A program made the translations under genes and the position numbers. A stretch of 64,000 nucleotides of DNA from Bombus terrestris (lineage: Eukaryota; Arthropoda; Insecta; Hymenoptera; Apidae). Of the stretch, positions 39,064-53,800 are shown one piece after another (the first letter of the stretch is position 1; the number at the start of each line of letters is the position of its first letter). The notes beneath the pieces are model-generated. The model had not been told where the DNA came from. It saw only the letters and a list, made by a program, of their open reading frames with translations, and made no database searches. Where the stretch lies: contig NW_025963552.1 in NCBI RefSeq assembly GCF_910591885.1, forward strand, positions 3,472,001 to 3,536,000. The letters are read 5' to 3'.

Positions 39064-42000
39064 TGGCTGACAAAATTAGGTACTAACACGATATATATGC
39101 ATATTGCAAGGTATATGTATACCTTGCAAATTGTGATCGTTGCTCGCTCGCTCCGCTCGCTCGTAAAAATTTAGTCCAACCTCACATCCGATCCGACACG
39201 TTCGCAAATTCGAAATAAGTCGCCTTCATATCGAATGACTAACGCAAGAGGGATTGGTTTTAGGTTAGGCTATAGTTTTCGAGCGAGCGCAGCGAGCGAG
39301 AGACGCGTAAAGGTGTGTCACAATCCAACGGTTTGGCACATACTGACATTGAAACATTCGCACCAGCACGAGGAGCCGGAAGTCTTTATCATATTGCCTA
39401 CTGACAAATGTTTACAGTTTGTGAATAGTTTCACATAAATAGTACCATTTCGACATACTACAGTGCAATGTGATGTCCGAAGTGGCTGACAAAATTAGGT
39501 ACTAACACGATATATATGCATATTGCAAGGTATATGTATACCTTGCAAATTGTGATCGTTGCTCGCTCGCTCCGCTCGGACGTAAAAATTTAGTCCAACC
39601 TCACATCCGATCCGACACGTTCGCAAATTCGAAATAAGTCGCCACCATATCGAATAATGAACGCAAGAGGGATTGGTTTTAGGTTAGGCTATAGGTTTCG
39701 AGCGAGCGCAGCGAGCGAGAGTCGCGTAAAGGTGTATCACAATCCAACGGTTTGCCACATACGGACATTGAAACATTCGCACCAGCCAGAGGAGCCGGAA
39801 GTATTTATCCTATTGCCTGCTGACAAATGTTTACAGTTTGTGAATAGTTTCACATAAATAGTACTATTTCGACATACTACAGTCCAATGTGACGTCCGAA
39901 GTGGCTGACAAAATTAGGTACTAACACGAAATATTTGCAAGGCAATATAAGGTATATGTATACCTTGCAAATTGTGATCGTTGCTCGCTCGCTCCGCTCG
40001 CTCGTAAAAATTTAGTCCAACCTCACATCCGATCCGACACGTTCGCAAATTCGAAATAAGTTGCCTTCATATCGAATGACTAACGCAAGATGGATTGGGT
40101 TTAGGTTACGCTATAGTTTTCGAGCGAGCGCAGCGCACGAGAGACGCGTAAAGGTGTGTCACAATCCAACGGTTTGGCACATACTGACATTGAAACATTC
40201 GCACCAGCCCGAGGAGCCGGATGTCTTTATCATATTGCCTGCTGACAAATGTTTACAGTTTGTGAATAGTTTCACATAAATAGTACTATTTCCACATACT
40301 ACAGGGCAATGTGATGTCCGAAGTGGCTGACGAAATTAGGTACTAACACGATATATATGCATATTGCAAGGTATATGTATACCTTGCATATTGTGATCGA
40401 TGCTCGCTCGCTCCGCTCGCTCGTAAAAATTTAGTCCAACCTCACATCCGATCCGACACGTTCGCAAATTCGAAATAAGTCGCCACCATATCGAATAATC
40501 AACGCAAGAGGGATTGGTTTTAGGTTAGGCTATAGTTTTCGAGCGAGCGCAGCGAGCGAGAGACGCGTAAAGGTGTATCACAATCCAACGGTTTGGCACA
40601 TACGGACATTGAAACATTCGCACCAGCCAGAGGAGCCGGAACTATTTATCCTATTGCCTGCTGACAAATGTTTACAGTTTGTGAATAGTTTCACATAAAT
40701 AGTACTATTTCCACATACTACAGTCCAATGTGATGTCCGAAGTGGCTGACAAAATTAGGTACTAACACGAAATATATGCAAGGCAATATAAGGTATATGT
40801 ATACCTTGCAAATTGTGATCGTTGCTCGCTCGCTCCGCTCGCGCGTAAAAATTTAGTCCAACCTCACATACGATCCGACACGTTCGCAAATTCGAAATAA
40901 GTTGCCTTCATATCGAATGACTAACGCAAGATGGATTGGGTTTAGGTTAGGCTACAGCTTTCGAGCGAGCGCAGCGAGCGAGAGACGCGTAAAGGTGTGT
41001 CACAATCCAACGGTTTGGCACATACTGACATTGAAACATTCGCACCAGCCCGAGGAGCCGGATGTCTTTATCATATTGCCTGCTGACAAATGTTTACAGT
41101 TTGTGAATAGTTTCACATAAATAGTACTATTTCCACATACTACAGGGCAATGTGATGTCCGAAGTGGCTGACGAAATTAGGTACTAACACGATATATATG
41201 CATATTGCAAGGTATATGTATACCTTGCATATTGTGATCGATGCTCGCTCGCTCCGCTCGCTCGTAAAAATTTAGTCCAACCTCACATCCGATCCGACAC
41301 GTTCGCAAATTCGAAATAAGTCGCCACCATATCGAATAATGAACGCAAGATGGATTGGTTTTAGGTTACGCTATAGTTTTCGAGCGAGCGCAGCGAACGA
41401 GAGACGCGTAAAGGTGTGTCACAATCCAACGGTTTGGCACATACTGACATTGAAACATTCGCACCAGCCCGAGGAGCCGGATGTCTTTATCATATTGCCT
41501 GCTGACAAATGTTTACAGTTTGTGAATAGTTTCACATAAATAGTACTATTTCCACATACTACAGGGCAATGTGATGTGCGAAGTGGCTGACGAAATTAGG
41601 TACTAACACGATATATATGCATATTGCAAGGTATATGTATACCTTGCATATTGTGATCGATGCTCGCTCGCTCCGCTCGCTCGTAAAAATTTAGTCCAAC
41701 CTCACATCCGATCCGATACGTTCGCAAATTCGAAATAAGTCGCCACCATATCGAATAATGAACGCAAGATGGATTGGTTTTAGGTTACGCTATAGTTTTC
41801 GAGCGAGCGCAGCGAACGAGAGACGCGTAAAGGTGTGTCACAATCCAACGGTTTGGCACATACGGACATTGAAACATTCGCACCAGCCCGAGGAGCCGGA
41901 AGTCTTTATCCTATTGCCTGCTGACAAATGTTTACAGTTTGTGAATAGTTTCACATAAATAGTACTATTTCCACATACTACAGTCCAATGTGATGTCCGA

Positions 42001-45000
42001 AGTGGCTAACAAAATTAGGTACTAACACGATATATATGCATATTGCAAGGTACATGTATACCTTGCAAATTGTGATCGTTGCTCGCTCGCTCCGCTCGCT
42101 CGTAAAAATTTAGTCCAACCTCACATCCGATCCGACACGATCGCAAATTCGAAATAAGTCGCCTTCATATCGAATGACTAACGCAAGAGGGATTGGTTTT
42201 AGGTTAGGCTATAGTTTTCGAGCGAGCGCGGCGAGCGAGAGACGCGTAAAGGTGTATCACAATCTAACGGTTTGGCACATACGGACATTGAAACATTCGC
42301 ACCAGCCAGAGGAGCCGGAAGTATTTATCCTATTGCCTGCTGACAAATGTTTACAGTTTGTGAATAGTTTCACATAAATAGTACTATTTCCACATACTAC
42401 AGTCCAATGTGATATCCGAAGTGGCTAACAAAATTAGGTACTAACACGATATATATGCATATTTCAAGGTATATGTATACCTTGCAAATTGTGATCGTTG
42501 CTCGCTCGCTCCGCCCGCTCGTAAAAATTTAGTCCAACCTCACATCCGATCCGACACGTTCGCAAATTCGAAATAAGTCGCCACCATATCGAATAATGAA
42601 CGCAAGATGGATTGGTTTTAGGTTACGCTATAGTTTTCGAGCGAGCGCAGCGAACGAGAGACGCGTAAAGGTGTGTCACAATCCAACGGTTTGGCACATA
42701 CTGACATTGAAACATTCGCACCAGCACGAGGAGCCGGAAGTCTTTATCATATTGCCTACTGACAAATGTTTACAGTTTGTGAATAGTTTCACATAAATAG
42801 TACCATTTCGACATACTACAGTGCAATGTGATGTCCGAAGTGGCTGACAAAATTAGGTACTAACACGATATATATGCATATTGCAAGGTATATGTATACC
42901 TTGCAAATTGTGATCGTTGCTCGCTCGCTCCGCTCGGACGTAAAAATTTAGTCCAACCTCACATCCGATCCGACACGTTCGCAAATTCGAAATAAGTCGC
43001 CACCATATCGAATAATGAACGCAAGAGGGATTGGTTTTAGGTTAGGCTATAGGTTTCGAGCGAGCGCAGCGAGCGAGAGTCGCGTAAAGGTGTATCACAA
43101 TCCAACGGTTTGCCACATACGGACATTGATACATTCGCACCAGCCAGAGGAGCCGGAAGTATTTATCCTATTGCCTGCTAACAAATGTTTACAGTTTGTG
43201 AATAGTTTCACATAAATAGTACTATTTCGACATACTACAGTCCAATGTGACGTCCGAAGTGGCTGACAAAATTAGGTACTAACACGAAATATTTGCAAGG
43301 CAATATAAGGTATATGTATACCTTGCAAATTGTGATCGTTGCTCGCTCGCTCCGCTCGCTCGTAAAAATTTAGTCCAACCTCACATCCGATCCGACACGT
43401 TCGCAAATTCGAAATAAGTTGCCTTCATATCGAATGACTAACGCAAGATGGATTGGGTTTAGGTTACGCTATAGTTTTCGAGCGAGCGCAGCGCACGAGA
43501 GACGCGTAAAGGTGTGTCACAATCCAACGGTTTGGCACATACTGACATTGAAACATTCGCACCAGCCCGAGGAGCCGGATGTCTTTATCATATTGCCTGC
43601 TGACAAATGTTTACAGTTTGTGAATAGTTTCACATAAATAGTACTATTTCCACATACTACAGGGCAATGTGATGTCCGAAGTGGCTGACGAAATTAGGTA
43701 CTAACACGATATATATGCATATTGCAAGGTATATGTATACCTTGCATATTGTGATCGATGCTCGCTCGCTCCGCTCGCTCGTAAAAATTTAGTCCAACCT
43801 CACATCCGATCCGACACGTTCGCAAATTCGAAATAAGTCGCCACCATATCGAATAATCAACGCAAGAGGGATTGGTTTTAGGTTAGGCTATAGTTTTCGA
43901 GCGAGCGCAGCGAGCGAGAGACGCGTAAAGGTGTATCACAATCCAACGGTTTGGCACATACGGACATTGAAACATTCGCACCAGCCAGAGGAGCCGGAAC
44001 TATTTATCCTATTGCCTGCTGACAAATGTTTACAGTTTGTGAATAGTTTCACATAAATAGTACTATTTCCACATACTACAGTCCAATGTGATGTCCGAAG
44101 TGGCTGACAAAATTAGGTACTAACACGAAATATATGCAAGGCAATATAAGGTATATGTATACCTTGCAAATTGTGATCGTTGCTCGCTCGCTCCGCTCGC
44201 TCGTAAAAATTTAGTCCAACCTCACATACGATCCGACACGTTCGCAAATTCGAAATAAGTTGCCTTCATATCGAATGACTAACGCAAGATGGATTGGGTT
44301 TAGGTTAGGCTACAGCTTTCGAGCGAGCGCAGCGAGCGAGAGACGCGTAAAGGTGTGTCACAATCCAACGGTTTGGCACATACTGACATTGAAACATTCG
44401 CACCAGCCCGAGGAGCCGGATGTCTTTATCATATTGCCTGCTGACAAATGTTTACAGTTTGTGAATAGTTTCACATAAATAGTACTATTTCCACATACTA
44501 CAGGGCAATGTGATGTCCGAAGTGGCTGACGAAATTAGGTACTAACACGATATATATGCATATTGCAAGGTATATGTATACCTTGCATATTGTGATCGAT
44601 GCTCGCTCGCTCCGCTCGCTCGTAAAAATTTAGTCCAACCTCACATCCGATCCGACACGTTCGCAAATTCGAAATAAGTCGCCACCATATCGAATAATGA
44701 ACGCAAGATGGATTGGTTTTAGGTTACGCTATAGTTTTCGAGCGAGCGCAGCGAACGAGAGACGCGTAAAGGTGTGTCACAATCCAACGGTTTGGCACAT
44801 ACTGACATTGAAACATTCGCACCAGCCCGAGGAGCCGGATGTCTTTATCATATTGCCTGCTGACAAATGTTTACAGTTTGTGAATAGTTTCACATAAATA
44901 GTACTATTTCCACATACTACAGGGCAATGTGATGTGCGAAGTGGCTGACGAAATTAGGTACTAACACGATATATATGCATATTGCAAGGTATATGTATAC

Positions 45001-45779
45001 CTTGCATATTGTGATCGATGCTCGCTCGCTCCGCTCGCTCGTAAAAATTTAGTCCAACCTCACATCCGATCCGATACGTTCGCAAATTCGAAATAAGTCG
45101 CCACCATATCGAATAATGAACGCAAGATGGATTGGTTTTAGGTTACGCTATAGTTTTCGAGCGAGCGCAGCGAACGAGAGACGCGTAAAGGTGTGTCACA
45201 ATCCAACGGTTTGGCACATACGGACATTGAAACATTCGCACCAGCCCGAGGAGCCGGAAGTCTTTATCCTATTGCCTGCTGACAAATGTTTACAGTTTGT
45301 GAATAGTTTCACATAAATAGTACTATTTCCACATACTACAGTCCAATGTGATGTCCGAAGTGGCTAACAAAATTAGGTACTAACACGATATATATGCATA
45401 TTGCAAGGTACATGTATACCTTGCAAATTGTGATCGTTGCTCGCTCGCTCCGCTCGCTCGTAAAAATTTAGTCCAACCTCACATCCGATCCGACACGATC
45501 GCAAATTCGAAATAAGTCGCCTTCATATCGAATGACTAACGCAAGAGGGATTGGTTTTAGGTTAGGCTATAGTTTTCGAGCGAGCGCGGCGAGCGAGAGA
45601 CGCGTAAAGGTGTATCACAATCTAACGGTTTGGCACATACGGACATTGAAACATTCGCACCAGCCAGAGGAGCCGGAAGTATTTATCCTATTGCCTGCTG
45701 ACAAATGTTTACAGTTTGTGAATAGTTTCACATAAATAGTACTATTTCCACATACTACTGTCCAATGTGATATCCGAAG
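39064..45779 (+). repeat. Eight-unit higher-order repeat, 3,358 bp, two tandem copies
   Basis: Copy 1 has unit starts 39064, 39483, 39902, 40324, 40743, 41165, 41584 and 42003. Copy 2 has 42422, 42841, 43260, 43682, 44101, 44523, 44942 and 45361. Variants shared 3,358 bp apart include CAGCACGAGG, TAGTACCATTTCG, CGCTCGGACG, TATAGGTTTCG, GAGAGTCGCG, GTTTGCCAC, GAAATATTTGC, AGCGCACGAG, CCGATACG, GTACATGTATA, CACGATCGC and GTGATATCCG. The junction unit at 42422 has the left half of the unit at 45780 (ATTTCAAGG, CGCCCGCTCG) and the right half of the unit at 39064. Only a few differences separate the copies, such as CGCTCGCGCG near 40838 in copy 1 only. Confidence 0.93.
44101..44522 (+). repeat. 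Representative C-type unit, 422 bp long form
   Basis: The C-type combines the long left segment (CGAAATATATGCAAGG then CAATATAAGG, 3 bp longer than the short form) with CACATACG, GTTGCCTTC, ATGGATTGGGTTTAGG and GGCTACAGCTTTC. Its right half is commonly ACTGAC with GATGTCTTTATCATATTGCC. A frequent sub-form has AATATAATG in place of AATATAAGG, and some of those also have TTGCTAATTG. The long left segment is sometimes joined to a B body (starts 1258, 4197, 7974, 22675, 46199, 48716) or an A body (13431, 14272, 24779). Conversely, a C body with the short left segment occurs at 9653, 25201, 33605, 36544, 60876 and 61295. Confidence 0.9.
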
Positions 45780-48700
45780 TGGCTAACAAAATTAGGTACT
45801 AACACGATATATATGCATATTTCAAGGTATATGTATACCTTGCAAATTGTGATCGTTGCTCGCTCGCTCCGCCCGCTCGTAAAAATTTAGTCCAACCTCA
45901 CATCCGATCCGACACGTTCGCAAATTCGAAATAAGTCGCCACCATATCGAATAATGAACGCAAGATGGATTGGTTTTAGGTTACGCTATAGTTTTCGAGC
46001 GAGCGCAGCGAACGAGAGACGCGTAAAGGTGTGTCACAATCCAACGGTTTGGCACATACGGACATTGAAACATTCGCACCAGCCCGAGGAGCCGGAAGTC
46101 TTTATCCTATTGCCTGCTGACAAATGTTTACAGTTTGTGAATAGTTTCACATAAATAGTACTATTTCCACATACTACAGTTCAATGTGATGTCCGAAGTG
46201 GCTGAAAAAATTAGGTACTAACACGAAATATATGCAAGGCAATATAAGGTATATGTATACCTTGCAAATAGTGATCGTTGCTCGCTCGCTCCGCTCGCTC
46301 GTAAAAATTTAGTCCAACCTCACGTCCGATCCGACACGTTCGCAAATTCGAAATAAGTCGCCACCATATCGAATAATGAACGCAAGATGGATTGGTTTTA
46401 GGTTACGCTATAGTTTTCGAGCGAGCGCAGCGAACGAGAGACGCGTAAAGGTGTGTCACAATCCAACGGTTTGGCACATACGGACATTGAAACATTCGCA
46501 CCAGCCCGAGGAGCCGGAAGTCTTTATCCTATTGCCTGCTGACAAATGTTTACAGTTTGTGAATAGTTTCACATAAATAGTACTATTTCCACATACTACA
46601 GGGCAATGTGATGTGCGAAGTGGCTGACGAAATTAGGTACTAACACGATATATATGCATATTGCAAGGTATATGTATACCTTGCATATTGTGATCGATGC
46701 TCGCTCGCTCCGCTCGCTCGTAAAAATTTAGTCCAACCTCACATCCGATCCGACACGTTCGCAAATTCGAAATAAGTCGCCACCATATCGAATAATGAAC
46801 GCAAGATGGATTGGTTTTAGGTTACGCTATAGTTTTCGAGCGAGCGCAGCGAACGAGAGACGCGTAAAGGTGTGTCACAATCCAACGGTTTGGCACATAC
46901 GGACATTGAAACATACGCACCAGCCCGAGGAGCCGGAAGTCTTTATCCTATTGCCTGCTGACAAATGTTTACAGTTTGTGAATAGTTTCACATAAATAGT
47001 ACTATTCCCACATACTACAGTGCAATGTGATGTCCGAAGTTTCTGACAAAATTAGGTACTAACACGATATATATGCATATTGCAAGGTATATGTATACCT
47101 TGCAAATTGTGATCGTTGCTCGCTCGCTCCGCTCGCTCGTAAAAATTTAGTCCAACCTCACACCCGATCCGACACGTTCGCAAATTCGAAATAAGTCGCC
47201 TTCATATCGAATGACTAACGCAAGAGGGATTGGTTTTAGGTTAGGCTATAGTTTTCGAGCGAGCGCGGCGAGCGAGAGACGCGTAAAGGTGTATCACAAC
47301 CTAACGGTTTGGCACATACGGACATTGAAACATTCGCACCAGCCCGAGGAGCCGGAAGTCTTTATCCTATTGCCTGCTGGCAAATGTTTACAGTTTGTGA
47401 ATAGTTTCACATAAATAGTACTATTTCCACATACTACAGTGCAATGTGATGTCCGAAGTGGCTAACAACATTAGGTACTAACACGATATATATGCATATT
47501 GCAAGGTATATGTATACCTTGCAAATTGTGATCGTTGCTCGCTCGCTCCGCTCGCTCGTAAAAATTTAGTCCAACCTCACATCCGATCCGACACGTTCGC
47601 AAATTCGAAATAAGTCGCCACCATATCGAATAATGAACGCAAGATGGATTGGTTTTAGGTTAGGCTATAGTTTTCGAGCGAGCGCAGCGAACGAGAGACG
47701 CGTAAAGGTGTGTCACAATCCAACGGTTTGGCACATACGGACATTGAAACATTCGCACCAGCCCGAGGAGCCGGAAGTCTTTATCCTATTGCCTGCTGAC
47801 AAATGTTTACAGTTTGTGAATAGTTTCACATAAATAGTACTATTTCCACATACTACAGTCCAATGTGATGTCCGAAGTGGCTAACAAAATTAGGTACTAA
47901 CACGATATATATGCATATTGCAAGGTATATGTATACCTTGCAAATTCTGATCGTTGCTCGCTCGCTCCGCTCGCTCGTAAAAATTTAGTCCAACCTCACA
48001 TCCGATCCGACACGTTCGCAAATTCGAAATAAGTCGCCTTCATATCGAATGACTAACGCAAGAGGGATTGGTTTTAGGTTAGGCTATAGTTTTCGAGCGA
48101 GCGCGGCGAGCGAGAGACGCGTAAAGGTGTATCACAATCTAACGGTTTGGCACATGCGGACATTGAAACATTCGCACCAGCCAGAGGAGCCGGAAGTATT
48201 TATCCTATTGCCTGCTGACAAATGTTTACAGTTTGTGAATAGTTTCACATAAATAGTACTATTTCCACATACTACAGTCCAATGTGATGTCCGAAGTGGC
48301 TAACAAAATTAGGTACTAACACGATATATATGCATATTGCAAGGTATATGTATACCTTGCAAATTGTGATCGTTGCTCGCTCGCTCCGCCCGCTCGTAAA
48401 AATTTAGTCCAACCTCACATCCGATCCGACACGTTCGCAAATTCGAAATAAGTCGCCACCATATCGAATAATGAACGCAAGATGGATTGGTTTTAGGTTA
48501 CGCTATAGTTTTCGAGCGAGCGCAGCGAACGAGAGACGCGTAAAGGTGTGTCACAATCCAACGGTTTGGCACATACGGACATTGAAACATTCGCACCAGC
48601 CCGAGGAGCCGGAAGTCTTTATCCTATTGCCTGCTGACAAATGTTTACAGTTTGTGAATAGTTTCACATAAATAGTACTATTTCCACATACTACAGTTCA

Positions 48701-50813
48701 ATGTGATGTCCGAAGTGGCTGAAAAAATTAGGTACTAACACGAAATATATGCAAGGCAATATAAGGTATATGTATACCTTGCAAATAGTGATCGTTGCTC
48801 GCTCGCTCCGCTCGCTCGTAAAAATTTAGTCCAACCTCACGTCCGATCCGACACGTTCGCAAATTCGAAATAAGTCGCCACCATATCGAATAATGAACGC
48901 AAGATGGATTGGTTTTAGGTTACGCTATAGTTTTCGAGCGAGCGCAGCGAACGAGAGACGCGTAAAGGTGTGTCACAATCCAACGGTTTGGCACATACGG
49001 ACATTGAAACATTCGCACCAGCCCGAGGAGCCGGAAGTCTTTATCCTATTGCCTGCTGACAAATGTTTACAGTTTGTGAATAGTTTCACATAAATAGTAC
49101 TATTTCCACATACTACAGGGCAATGTGATGTGCGAAGTGGCTGACGAAATTAGGTACTAACACGATATATATGCATATTGCAAGGTATATGTATACCTTG
49201 CATATTGTGATCGATGCTCGCTCGCTCCGCTCGCTCGTAAAAATTTAGTCCAACCTCACATCCGATCCGACACGTTCGCAAATTCGAAATAAGTCGCCAC
49301 CATATCGAATAATGAACGCAAGATGGATTGGTTTTAGGTTACGCTATAGTTTTCGAGCGAGCGCAGCGAACGAGAGACGCGTAAAGGTGTGTCACAATCC
49401 AACGGTTTGGCACATACGGACATTGAAACATTCGCACCAGCCCGAGGAGCCGGAAGTCTTTATCCTATTGCCTGCTGACAAATGTTTACAGTTTGTGAAT
49501 AGTTTCACATAAATAGTACTATTTCCACATACTACAGTCCAATGTGATGTCCGAAGTGGCTAACAAAATTAGGTACTAACACGATATATATGCATATTGC
49601 AAGGTATATGTATACCTTGCAAATTGTGACCGTTGCTCGCTCGCTCCGCTCGCTCGTAAAAATTTAGTCCAACCTCACATCCGATCCGACACGTTCGCAA
49701 ATTCGAAATAAGTCGCCTTCATATCGAATGACTAACGCAAGAGGGATTGGTTTTAGGTTAGGCTATAGTTTTCGAGCGAGCGCGGCGAGCGAGAGACGCG
49801 TAAAGGTGTATCACAATCTAACGGTTTGGCACATGCGGACATTGAAACATTCGCACCAGCCAGAGGAGCCGGAAGTATTTATCCTATTGCCTGCTGACAA
49901 ATGTTTACAGTTTGTGAATAGTTTCACATAAATAGTACTATTTCCACATACTACAGTCCAATGTGATGTCCGAAGTGGCTAACAAAATTAGGTACTAACA
50001 CGATATATATGCATATTGCAAGGTATATGTATACCTTGCAAATAGTGATCGTTGCTCGCTCGCTCCGCTCGCTCGTAAAAATTTAGTCCAACCTCACATC
50101 CGATCCGACACGTTCGCAAATTCGAAATAAGTCGCCACCATATCGAATAATGAACGGAAGATGGATTGGTTTTAGGTTACGCTATAGTTTTCGAGCGAGC
50201 GCAGCGAACGAGAGACGCGTAAAGGTGTGTCACAATCCAACGGTTTGGCACATACGGACATTGCAACATTCGCACCAGCCCGAGGAGCCGGAAGTCTTTA
50301 TCCTATTGCCTGCTGACAAATGTTTACAGTTTGTGAATAGTTTCACATAAATAGTACTATTTCCACATACTACAGTCCAATGTGATATCCGAAGTGGCTA
50401 ACAAAATTAGGTACTAACACGATATATATGCATATTGCAAGGTATATGTATACCTTGCAAATTGTGATCGTTGCTCGCTCGCTCCGCCCGCTCGTAAAAA
50501 TTTAGTCCAACCTCACATCCGATCCGACACGTTCGCAAATTCGAAATAAGTCGCCACCATATCGAATAATGAACGCAAGATGGATTGGTTTTAGGTTACG
50601 CTATAGTTTTCGAGCGAGCGCAGCGAACGAGAGACGCGTAAAGGTGTGTCACAATCCAACGGTTTGGCACATACGGACATTGAAACATTCGCACCAGCCC
50701 GAGGAGCCGGAAGTCTTTATCCTATTGCCTGCTGACAAATGTTTACAGTTTGTGAATTGTTTCACATAAATAGTACTATTTCCACATACTACATTGCAAT
50801 GTGATGTCCCAAG
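45780..50813 (+). repeat. Six-unit repeat, 2,517 bp, second copy partial and overlaid by a four-unit relation
   Basis: Unit starts are 45780, 46199 (422), 46621, 47040, 47459, 47878, then 48297, 48716 (422), 49138, 49557, 49976 and 50395. The first three units recur 2,517 bp later, with CGCCCGCTCG, CAGTTCAATG, GGCTGAAAAAAT, CAAATAGTG and CACGTCCG at matching offsets. The fourth unit of the second copy (49557) instead matches the unit at 47878, 1,679 bp earlier, by GCGCGGCG and CACATGCGG. The six-unit duplication was therefore either incomplete or later overwritten. Private variants include AACGGAAG (50155) and ATTGCAACATTC (50261). Confidence 0.88.
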
Positions 50814-53800
50814 TGGCTGACGAAATTAGGTACTAACACGATATATATGCATATTGCAAGGTATATGTATACCTTGCAAATTGTGATCGTTGCTCGCTCG
50901 CTCCGCTCGCTCGTAAAAATTTAGTCCAACCTCACATCCGATCCGACACGTTCGCAAATTCGAAATAAGTCGCCACCATATCGAATAATGAACGCAAGAT
51001 GGATTGGTTTTAGGTTACGCTATAGTTTTCGAGCGAGCGCAGCGAACGAGAGACGCGTAAAGGTGTGTCACAATCCAACGGTTTGGCACATACGGACATT
51101 GAAACATTCGCACCAGCCCGGGGAGCCGGAAGTCTTTATCCTATTGCCTGCTGACAAATGTTTACAGTTTGTGAATAGTTTCACATAAATAGTACTATTT
51201 CCACATACTACAGTCCAATGTGATGTCCGAAGTGGCTCACAAAATTAGGTACTAACACGATATATATGCATATTGCAAGGTATATGTATACCTTGCAAAT
51301 TGTGATCGTTGCTCGCTCGCTCCGCTCGCTCGTAAAAATTTAGTCCAACCTCACATCCGATCCGACACGTTCGCAAATTCGAAATAAGTCGCCACCATAT
51401 CGAATAATGAACGCAAGATGGATTGGTTTTAGGTTAGGCTATAGTTTTCGAGCGAGCGCAGCGAACGAGAGACGCGTAATGGTGTGTCACAATCCAACGG
51501 TTTGGCACATACGGACATTCAAACATTCGCACCAGCCCGAGGAGCCGGAAGTCTTTATCCTATTGCCTGCTGACAAATGTTTACAGTTTGTGAATGGTTT
51601 CACATAAATAGTACTATTTCCACATACGACAGTCCAATGTGATGTCCGAAGTGGCTGACAAAATTAGGTACTAACACGATATTTATGCATATTGCAAGGT
51701 ATATGTATACCTTGCAAATTGTGATCGTTGCTCGCTCGCTCCGCTCGCTCGTAAAAACTTAGTCCAACCTCACATCCGATCCGACACGTTCGCAAATTCG
51801 AAATAAGTCGCCACCATATCGAATAATGAACGCAAGATGGATTGGTTTTAGGTTACGCTATAGTTTTCGAGCGAGCGCAGCGAACGAGAGACGCGTAAAG
51901 GTGTGTCACAATCCAACGGTTTGGCACATACTGACATTGAAACATTCGCACCAGCCCGAGGAGCCGGAAGTCTTTATCCTATTGCCTGCTGACAAATGTT
52001 TACAATTTGTGAATTGTTTCACATAAATAGTACTATTTCCACATACTACATTGCAATGTGATGTCCCAAGTGGCTGACGAAATTAGGTACTAACACGATA
52101 TATATGCATATTGCAAGGTATATGTATACCTTGCAAATTGTGATCGTTGCTCGCTCGCTCCGCTCGCTCGTAAAAATTTAGTCCAACCTCACATCCGATC
52201 CGACACGTTCGCAAATTCGAAATAAGTCGCCTTCATATCGAATGACTAACGCAAGAGGGATTGGTTTTAGGTTAGGCTATAGTTTTCGAGCGAGCGCGGC
52301 TAGCGAGAGACGCGTAAAGGTGTATCACAATCTAACGGTTTGGCACATACGGACATTGAAACATTCGCACCAGCCAGAGGAGCCGGAAGTATTTATCCTA
52401 TTGCCTGCTGACAAATGTTTACAGTTTGTGAATAGTTTCACATAAATAGTACTATTTCCACATACTACAGTCCAATGTGATATCCGAAGTGGCTAACAAA
52501 ATTAGGTGCTAAGACGATATATATGCATATTGCAAGGTATATGTATACCTTGCAAATTGTGATCGTTGCTCGCTCGCTCCGCTCGCTCGTAAAAATTTAG
52601 TCCAACCTCACATCCGATCCGACACGTTCGCAAATTCGAAATAAGTCGCCACCATATCGAATAATGAACGCAAGATGGATTGGTTTTAGGTTACGCTATA
52701 GTTTTCGAGCGAGCGCAGCGAACGAGAGACGCGTAAAGGTGTGTCACAATCCAACGGTTTGGCACATACGGACATTGAAACATTCGCACCAGCCCGAGGA
52801 GCCGGAAGTCTTTATCCTATTGCCTGCTGACAAATGTTTACAGTTTGTGAATAGTTTCACATAAATAGTACTATTTCCACATACTACAGTCCAATGTGAT
52901 ATCCGAAGTGGCTAACAAAATTAGGTACTAACACGATATATATGCATATTGCAAGGTATATGTATACCTTGCAAATTGTGATCGTTGCTCGCTCGCTCCG
53001 CTCGCTCGTAAAAATTTAGTCCAACCTCACATCCGATCCGACACGTTCGCAAATTCGAAATAAGTCGCCACCATATCGAATAATGAACGCAAGATGGATT
53101 GGTTTTAGGTTAGGCTATAGTTTTCGAGCGAGCGCAGCGAACGAGAGACGCGTAATGGTGTGTCACAATCCAACGGTTTGGCACATACGGACATTCAAAC
53201 ATTCGCACCAGCCCGAGGAGCCGGAAGTCTTTATCCTATTGCCTGCTGACAAATGTTTACAGTTTGTGAATAGTTTCACATAAATAGTACTATTTCCACA
53301 TACTACAGTCCAATGTGATGTCCGAAGTGGCTGACAAAATTAGGTACTAACACGATATATATGCATATTGCAAGGTATATGTATACCTTGCAAATTGTGA
53401 TCGTTGCTCGCTCGCTCCGCTCGCTCGTAAAAACTTAGTCCAACCTCACATCCGATCCGACACGTTCGCAAATTCGAAATAAGTCGCCACCATATCGAAT
53501 AATGAACGCAAGATGGATTGGTTTTAGGTTACGCTATAGTTTTCGAGCGAGCGCAGCGAACGAGAGACGCGTAAAGGTGTGTCACAATCCAACGGTTTGG
53601 CACATACTGACATTGAAACATTCGCACCAGCCCGAGGAGCCGGAAGTCTTTATCCTATTGCCTGCTGACAAATGTTTACAGTTTGTGAATTGTTTCACAT
53701 AAATAGTACTATTTCCACATACTACATTGCAATGTGATGTCCCAAGTGGCTGACGAAATTAGGTACTAACACGATATATATGCATATTGCAAGGTATATG

